In this document: piece by piece, positions 60,023 through 64,000 of the stretch
Layout: each line of letters opens with the position of its first letter
Numbering within the stretch: the stretch's first letter is position 1
Assembly (NCBI RefSeq): GCF_000785435.2
Contig: NZ_JTDB02000004.1
Coordinates: 310,001 to 374,000 of the forward strand
DNA: 64,000 bases
Reading direction: 5' to 3'
Origin: Paraburkholderia sacchari
GTDB lineage: Bacteria > Pseudomonadota > Gammaproteobacteria > Burkholderiales > Burkholderiaceae
The notes under the pieces: model-generated
The model's input: only the letters and a program-made list of their open reading frames with translations
Told to the model about the DNA's origin: nothing
Database searches by the model: none
Made by a program: the position numbers and the translations under genes

Positions 60023-60048
60023 GCACCGTCAACGGTGCTTTTTTCTTT
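60023..60048 (+). terminator. Rho-independent terminator after the hydrolase
   Basis: Arms GCACCGT (60023-60029) and ACGGTGC (60032-60038) with a 2-base loop are flanked by an A-run and a T-run (TTTTTTCTTT). Confidence 0.8.
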
Positions 60049-60061
60049 CTGCATGACGAAT

Positions 60062-60270
60062 CATCCGCGCTTGCCATCAACTCCCAGCAGACTGCGAATG
60101 GTCTGCCCGGTCTAGTCGTAACGTCCCTCTCCAGCGCGTTTGTAAACCACCTTGCCGGTTTTATCCACCGGTTCGGCGCCGTGTTTCGGGTCAGATGCAA
60201 AAGGCGCCCAGGCGCCGGTGGCGGCAATCCCGGCGAAGCATCCAGCAATGCGGCTGCCGGCATCCGCAGC
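60062..60270 (-). pseudogene. Degenerate minus-strand gene fragment (copy B)
   Basis: The minus strand reads a protein-like sequence of unknown family: AGCFAGIAATGAWAPFASDP, then KHGAEPVDKTGKVVYKRAGE, GRYD, an in-frame TAG (60112-60114) and TGQTIRSLLGVDGKRG before TGA. No start codon with a ribosome site is found upstream, where a TGA also interrupts. The YKRAGEGRYD..TGQT part is homologous to copy A at 58761-58813. It looks like a decayed small gene. Confidence 0.5.
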
Positions 60271-60350
60271 GAGTCATGAGAGCAAGTCATGGGTCGCATG
60301 AAAACATATCGATTGTTTGGCTCTTCACCAACATCGAGAATGAATTCACC
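60271..60350 (+). promoter_or_regulatory. Conserved upstream module, copy 1 (AruI-like gene)
   Basis: Bases 60271-60320 match 63601-63650 at 35 of 50 positions without a gap, including GTCATGGG(T/C)CGCATG. A second block, 60341-60350, matches 63671-63680 at 8 of 10. The distance from module to ATG differs by one base between the two genes. This is probably a shared regulator site plus promoter. Confidence 0.55.
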
Positions 60351-60415
60351 AAATGCGGCCGTGCATTTACGGCAGCGCAGCAGGGCATTCGAAACAACCA
60401 GGAACGTGATCCTCC

Positions 60416-62110
60416 ATGAACCATCCCGACACCGCTGTCTGCTTCCACATCGCTCCAGCCACGAAAACCACGCAGCCCGCCACGCAGATTCCAACCTGCG
60501 GCGAGGCGCTCGTGTCCTTGCTCGAGAGCTACGGCGTCGAGTACGTGTTCGGCATTCCGGGCGTGCATACGGTCGAGCTCTACCGGGGGCTGGCCGCCTC
60601 CTCGATCGGGCACGTCACCCCGCGCCACGAACAAGGGGCGGGATTCATGGCGGATGGCTATGCCCGTGTCACAGGCAGACCCGGGGTGTGTTTCATCATC
60701 ACTGGCCCCGGCATGACCAACATTGCGACGGCAATGGCGCAGGCCTATGCGGATTCGATTCCGATGCTGGTGATCTCGAGCGTCAACGCGCGACGCGAAC
60801 TGGGCTGCGGCGAGGGGCGTCTGCACGAATTGCCGTCGCAGCGCGATGTCTTCGCCGGTCTCACGGCGTTTTCGCATACGCTGCTCGACGCGGACGAATT
60901 GCCAGGAGTGCTGGCCCGGGCCTTTGCCGTATTCGAAAGCGCCCGCCCGCGGCCCGTGCACATCGAGATTCCGCTTGACGTGATCGTCGCGCCGGCGGGT
61001 GGCATGAACAAGGCGCCTTCCGTATCGCCGGCTAAGCCGGCGGCCAGCGCGGACGCGCTCGCCGTTGCTGCGGATCTGCTCGCCACCGCGCGCCGGCCGC
61101 TCATTCTCGCAGGCGGCGGGGCGGTGCGTGCGGCGGTGGAATTGCGCGAACTCGCCGAACGCCTGCAGGCGCCGGTCGCGCTTACTGTCAACGCAAAAGG
61201 ACTGTTGCCATGCGGTCATCCGCTCCTGATCGGCTCAACACAGTCATTGCCGCCGACGCGCGCGATGGTGCGCGAGGCCGATGTCGTGCTCGCGGTCGGC
61301 ACGGAGCTTGGCGAGACCGATTATGACGTCGTCTTCGACCGGGGTTTTGGTATCGAGGGGCAACTGATCCGCATCGACATCGACGCGCAGCAGCTGATGC
61401 GCAACTTCCGTGCGGACGTCGCGATTGCCGGCGATGCGCAGCAGGCATTGGGCAGCCTGTCGAAGCGGCTGCATGAACTGCCCGTTCCCGCACCTCAGCC
61501 CAACTGGGGTGCGGATCGCGTCGCGGAAGTGCGGCGCGCCGTGCTGGCATCGTACGACGCGCCTACACGGTCGCAGAAGCACCTGATCGACACCATCGCC
61601 AGCGCGCTGCCCGGCGTGATCATCGCCGGCGACTCGACGAGCCCGGTTTACTCGGGCAACTTCGTGCACGATGCTCCGGCGCCGCGCTCCTGGTTCAATT
61701 CATCTACAGGTTACGGCACGCTGGGCTATGGCTTGCCGGCTGCGGTGGGCGCAAAGCTCGCCGCGCGCGATCGGCCCGTTGTCTGCCTGATCGGCGACGG
61801 CGGCATTCAGTTCACGCTGCCGGAACTTGCGAGCGCGGTCGAGGCAAGAGTCCCGGTGATCGTGCTGCTGTGGAACAACCATGGTTATGGCGAGATCCGC
61901 AAATACATGACGTCGCGCGACATCACGCCGGTCGGCGTCGACATCTACACGCCGGATTTCCAGAAGCTCGCGGCCGGTTTTGGATGCGAAGCGCGACGCG
62001 TCAATACGCGGGAATCGCTCGCGACAGAGTTGCAGCAGGCGAATTTGCGCGACGTCCCGACCGTGATCGAAATCTTCGAAGCCGACTGGTTTGCACAGGT
62101 GCCGGCATGA
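60416..62110 (+). CDS. ThDP-dependent decarboxylase (AruI-like, 2-ketoarginine decarboxylase)
   Basis: This 564-residue thiamine-diphosphate enzyme of the acetolactate-synthase/benzoylformate-decarboxylase superfamily has the ThDP glutamate in TPRHEQGAGFMADGYAR. The central domain (~205-340) is of FAD/ADP-type fold, and the C-terminal ThDP motif starts at GDGGIQFTLPELASAVEA and ends in NN. The overall character matches AruI, 5-guanidino-2-oxopentanoate decarboxylase of the arginine transaminase route. The coupled aldehyde dehydrogenase that follows fits oxidation of the 4-guanidinobutanal product. Other 2-oxoacid decarboxylases cannot be excluded. Confidence 0.82.
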   Translation: MNHPDTAVCFHIAPATKTTQPATQIPTCGEALVSLLESYGVEYVFGIPGVHTVELYRGLAASSIGHVTPRHEQGAGFMADGYARVTGRPGVCFIITGPGMTNIATAMAQAYADSIPMLVISSVNARRELGCGEGRLHELPSQRDVFAGLTAFSHTLLDADELPGVLARAFAVFESARPRPVHIEIPLDVIVAPAGGMNKAPSVSPAKPAASADALAVAADLLATARRPLILAGGGAVRAAVELRELAERLQAPVALTVNAKGLLPCGHPLLIGSTQSLPPTRAMVREADVVLAVGTELGETDYDVVFDRGFGIEGQLIRIDIDAQQLMRNFRADVAIAGDAQQALGSLSKRLHELPVPAPQPNWGADRVAEVRRAVLASYDAPTRSQKHLIDTIASALPGVIIAGDSTSPVYSGNFVHDAPAPRSWFNSSTGYGTLGYGLPAAVGAKLAARDRPVVCLIGDGGIQFTLPELASAVEARVPVIVLLWNNHGYGEIRKYMTSRDITPVGVDIYTPDFQKLAAGFGCEARRVNTRESLATELQQANLRDVPTVIEIFEADWFAQVPA

Positions 62111-63582
62111 CGAAGATGCACTCCTCTCAGGTTGACGGCGTGCTGCGCACACAGCTTTATATCGACGGCGTCTGGTGCAGCGGCGAAGGCGGGCGGCGTC
62201 TTCCGGTCATCAACCCGTCGACGGAAGCGCTCATCGCCGAGGTCGACGCCGCGAGCGCGGCGGACGTAGACGTTGCCGTGAAAGCGGCAGCGGAAGCGTT
62301 CCGCACCTGGAAGAAAACCACTGGCGCCGAACGGGCGGCATGGTTGCGCGCGATTGCTCGCGGTGTGGAAACGCGCCGCGATCGTCTAGCAACACTCCAG
62401 TCGCTCAATAACGGCAAGCCCCTGGCCGAAGCGCTGATCGACGTGAGCGACGTCGCGGCCACATTCGATTACTACGCACAACTGGCGGAGCAACTCGACG
62501 AAACCGGCGAATCGGCCGTGGCGCTGCCCACCGATGAGTATCGCGCGATGATCCGGCGGGAGCCGGCCGGCGTGGCAGGCCTGATCGTGCCGTGGAACTT
62601 CCCGATGGTCACCACCGCATGGAAGCTTGCGCCGGCGCTCGCGGCAGGGTGCACGGTGGTTCTGAAACCGTCGGAGGTCACGCCGCTGCCAGAGCTGGAA
62701 CTCGCCGCGATCGTGGCCGAAGCGGGTGTGCCGCGCGGCGTTTTCAATGTCGTCACCGGAACAGGCGCCGACGTGGGCGCTCCGCTCGCCGCTCATCCGC
62801 TGATCGCGAAGGTGTCGTTTACCGGCAGCACCGCAGTCGGCGAGCAGGTGATGAAATCCGCGGCCGCCACGATCAAGGGCGTGAGTCTCGAACTGGGCGG
62901 CAAGTCGTCCATCGTCGTGTTCGCCGATGCGGATCTGGACTTCGCTGTCGAGCTGGTGATGGGCGGCGGGTTTTTCAACGCGGGACAGATGTGCTCGGCG
63001 ACTTCGCGCGTGCTGGTCGAACGCCCCATCGCGCGGGCGCTCATTGCACGCCTTGCCGAACGCGCGCGGCAGCTAGCCGTTGGCGATCCGTTCGTGCCTG
63101 GCGTGCAAATGGGGCCGCTGACGAACCGCGCCCAGTACGAGCGCGTGCAGCGCTACATCGCCCAGGGCAAGGCCGACGCCGCGCAGGTGATCGAAGGCGA
63201 AGTACCAGCCGGTCCAGGATATTTCGTCAAGCCGACGATCTTCGTCGATGTCCCTGCGCATAGCGCGGTGTGGCGAGAGGAAATCTTCGGCCCCGTGCTC
63301 TGCGTGCGCGCGTTCGACACCGAGGATGAGGCGATTGGCGTTGCAAACGATACCGAGTATGGGCTCGTTGCAACGGTCGTGACGGGCGACACCGCTCGCG
63401 CGCAACGCGTTGCGCGGGCGCTGGAAGCGGGCGTTGTCTGGATCAATGCGCCCCAAGCGATCTTTCCGCAGACGTCGTGGGGCGGCTACAAGCGCAGCAG
63501 TATCGGCCGCGAACTGGGGCCATTCGGGCTTGCCGCGTTCCAGGAAATCAAACAGGTATTGAGCGCAGCGCGAAACATCTGA
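62107..63582 (+). CDS. NAD(P)-dependent aldehyde dehydrogenase
   Basis: This 491-residue ALDH-superfamily enzyme is of the betaine/aminobutyraldehyde type. It has IVPWNFPMVTTAWKLAPALA (catalytic Asn), SFTGSTAVGEQVM (cofactor), the general base in SLELGGKSSIVVF and the nucleophile Cys in FNAGQMCSATSR. The ATG overlaps the stop of the decarboxylase gene as ATGA, so it is likely to oxidise that enzyme's aldehyde product, for example 4-guanidinobutanal to 4-guanidinobutyrate (inference). Confidence 0.93.
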   Translation: MTKMHSSQVDGVLRTQLYIDGVWCSGEGGRRLPVINPSTEALIAEVDAASAADVDVAVKAAAEAFRTWKKTTGAERAAWLRAIARGVETRRDRLATLQSLNNGKPLAEALIDVSDVAATFDYYAQLAEQLDETGESAVALPTDEYRAMIRREPAGVAGLIVPWNFPMVTTAWKLAPALAAGCTVVLKPSEVTPLPELELAAIVAEAGVPRGVFNVVTGTGADVGAPLAAHPLIAKVSFTGSTAVGEQVMKSAAATIKGVSLELGGKSSIVVFADADLDFAVELVMGGGFFNAGQMCSATSRVLVERPIARALIARLAERARQLAVGDPFVPGVQMGPLTNRAQYERVQRYIAQGKADAAQVIEGEVPAGPGYFVKPTIFVDVPAHSAVWREEIFGPVLCVRAFDTEDEAIGVANDTEYGLVATVVTGDTARAQRVARALEAGVVWINAPQAIFPQTSWGGYKRSSIGRELGPFGLAAFQEIKQVLSAARNI

Positions 63583-63600
63583 ACGATGCGGGAAAACCCC

Positions 63601-63680
63601 ACGCCATGAGTTCATGTCATGGGCCGCATGCGGAGATTTCGTTTGTTGGCAGAAATTGAACCCAATACAGTGTATTCACT
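63601..63680 (+). promoter_or_regulatory. Conserved upstream module, copy 2 (binding-protein gene)
   Basis: This partner of 60271-60350 is placed at the same distance from its gene's ATG (63745). It includes GTCATGGGCCGCATG and TGTATTCACT. Its presence implies that the downstream binding-protein operon is controlled together with the decarboxylase-dehydrogenase operon. Confidence 0.55.
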
Positions 63681-63744
63681 TTTGAACCGGTCGACAGGCG
63701 TTCCCGATTGACCCGAATCGATAGACCACACACAGGAGAAGACC

Positions 63745-64000
63745 ATGGAAAGCTTCAAGCCGGGCAGGAGGCAGGCAATCAAGACCATTGGCACGGCTCT
63801 GGCTGCATCGGCATTGCCGATGCCGTTCGTTAGCACTGCAAAGGCCCAGCAACGCAGCTTCGCGGGCAAGACGCTGCGGCTGCTCACGTGGTCCGACGAT
63901 ACTGGCGCGGCGGCGCTGCGCAACATTGCCAATACGTTTAGCCAGAAGACCGGCGCGCAGGTTATCGCCGACCGCGCGGACGGCACGTCGGGAATGGTGG
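63745..64000 (+). CDS. Extracellular solute-binding protein, polyamine/PotD type (partial, 5' end)
   Basis: Only the first ~85 residues are in the window. A twin-arginine-type leader (GRRQAIKTIGTALAASALPM) is followed by the mature start KTLRLLTWSDDTGAAALRNI of a spermidine/putrescine-class ABC binding protein. AGGAGAAG precedes ATG 63745. Shared upstream DNA with the AruI-like operon suggests it imports a guanidino or polyamine compound feeding that route. The rest of the transporter would lie beyond the window. Confidence 0.8.
   Translation, partial: MESFKPGRRQAIKTIGTALAASALPMPFVSTAKAQQRSFAGKTLRLLTWSDDTGAAALRNIANTFSQKTGAQVIADRADGTSGMV

Larger units (their letters stand above)
59981..60415. 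other. Stretch between the hydrolase and the AruI-like gene
   Basis: These 435 bases contain the hydrolase terminator (60023-60048), the degenerate coding fragment copy B (within 60060-60275, minus strand) and the conserved upstream module of the AruI-like gene (60271-60350). No intact gene is seen. Confidence 0.5.

Noticed and set aside
1..64000. CRISPR arrays, insertion sequences, integrases, phage genes, tRNA and rRNA genes
   Set aside because: I looked for regularly spaced repeats, transposase or integrase motifs and structured RNA genes and found none. The short tandem repeats noted are too few and imperfect to be CRISPR.

Overview
The window reads as a G+C-rich betaproteobacterial chromosome segment, most likely Burkholderiaceae of the Paraburkholderia/Caballeronia type and probably a secondary replicon. 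The reasons are strong G/C third-position bias, many LysR/GntR/AraC regulators each beside a small catabolic or transport operon, a stand-alone second-type infA, tandem XapX proteins and MHS-type MFS carriers. No rRNA, tRNA, insertion sequence, integrase, phage gene or CRISPR array was seen. The genus is inferred from gene content, not from a marker gene.

Layout. 1-9.6 kb: an MBL-fold hydrolase, then purine/N-heterocycle functions (8-oxoguanine deaminase, NCS2 permease, two LysR regulators, a two-subunit molybdenum hydroxylase) and a GST. 9.6-13.6 kb: an amide cluster on the minus strand (formamidase, two tandem XapX membrane proteins, then one reading frame fusing an AraC-type regulator to a second formamidase domain). 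14.2-18.1 kb: a GntR regulator facing a dihydropyrimidinase-NCS1 permease pair. 18.3-28.4 kb: mixed small genes, an aldo/keto reductase, a polyphosphate-glucokinase-like ROK protein, a four-repeat membrane protein, a beta-HAD dehydrogenase, a secreted hexapeptide-repeat protein, yaiI, infA and a cold-shock gene. 28.6-34.3 kb: gluconokinase with operator palindromes and a LacI-family remnant, then a TctDE-like two-component system facing an orphan solute-binding protein and an MFS carrier. 34.3-41.5 kb: a 44-residue protein, psiE, an M20 amidohydrolase-MFS pair with LysR, an RbsD/FucU protein, an RpiR regulator and a C45 acyltransferase-type hydrolase. 41.5-48.1 kb: a polar amino-acid ABC transporter, an OafA-type acyltransferase, a GST, an M81 MlrC-like protein and an atypical Asp/Glu-racemase-fold protein. 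48.3-54.0 kb: a second acyltransferase, a LysR regulator, an MHS transporter and an amidohydrolase. 54.4-58.7 kb: a complete ugpBAEC-type ABC importer. 59-64 kb: an alpha/beta hydrolase, an AruI-like ThDP decarboxylase with aldehyde dehydrogenase, and the start of a polyamine-type solute-binding protein.

The genes form self-contained uptake-plus-catabolism cassettes: purines, pyrimidines/hydantoins, amides, acylated amino acids, glycerol-phosphate-like or sugar substrates, and probably arginine through 2-ketoarginine. The least ordinary items are the AraC::formamidase fusion beside the XapX pair, a conserved upstream module shared by the AruI-like gene and the terminal binding-protein gene, the four-site TGTNNACA array before the hydantoinase, a racemase-fold protein lacking both catalytic cysteines behind a translationally coupled short reading frame, and a secreted protein built from 14 hexapeptides.
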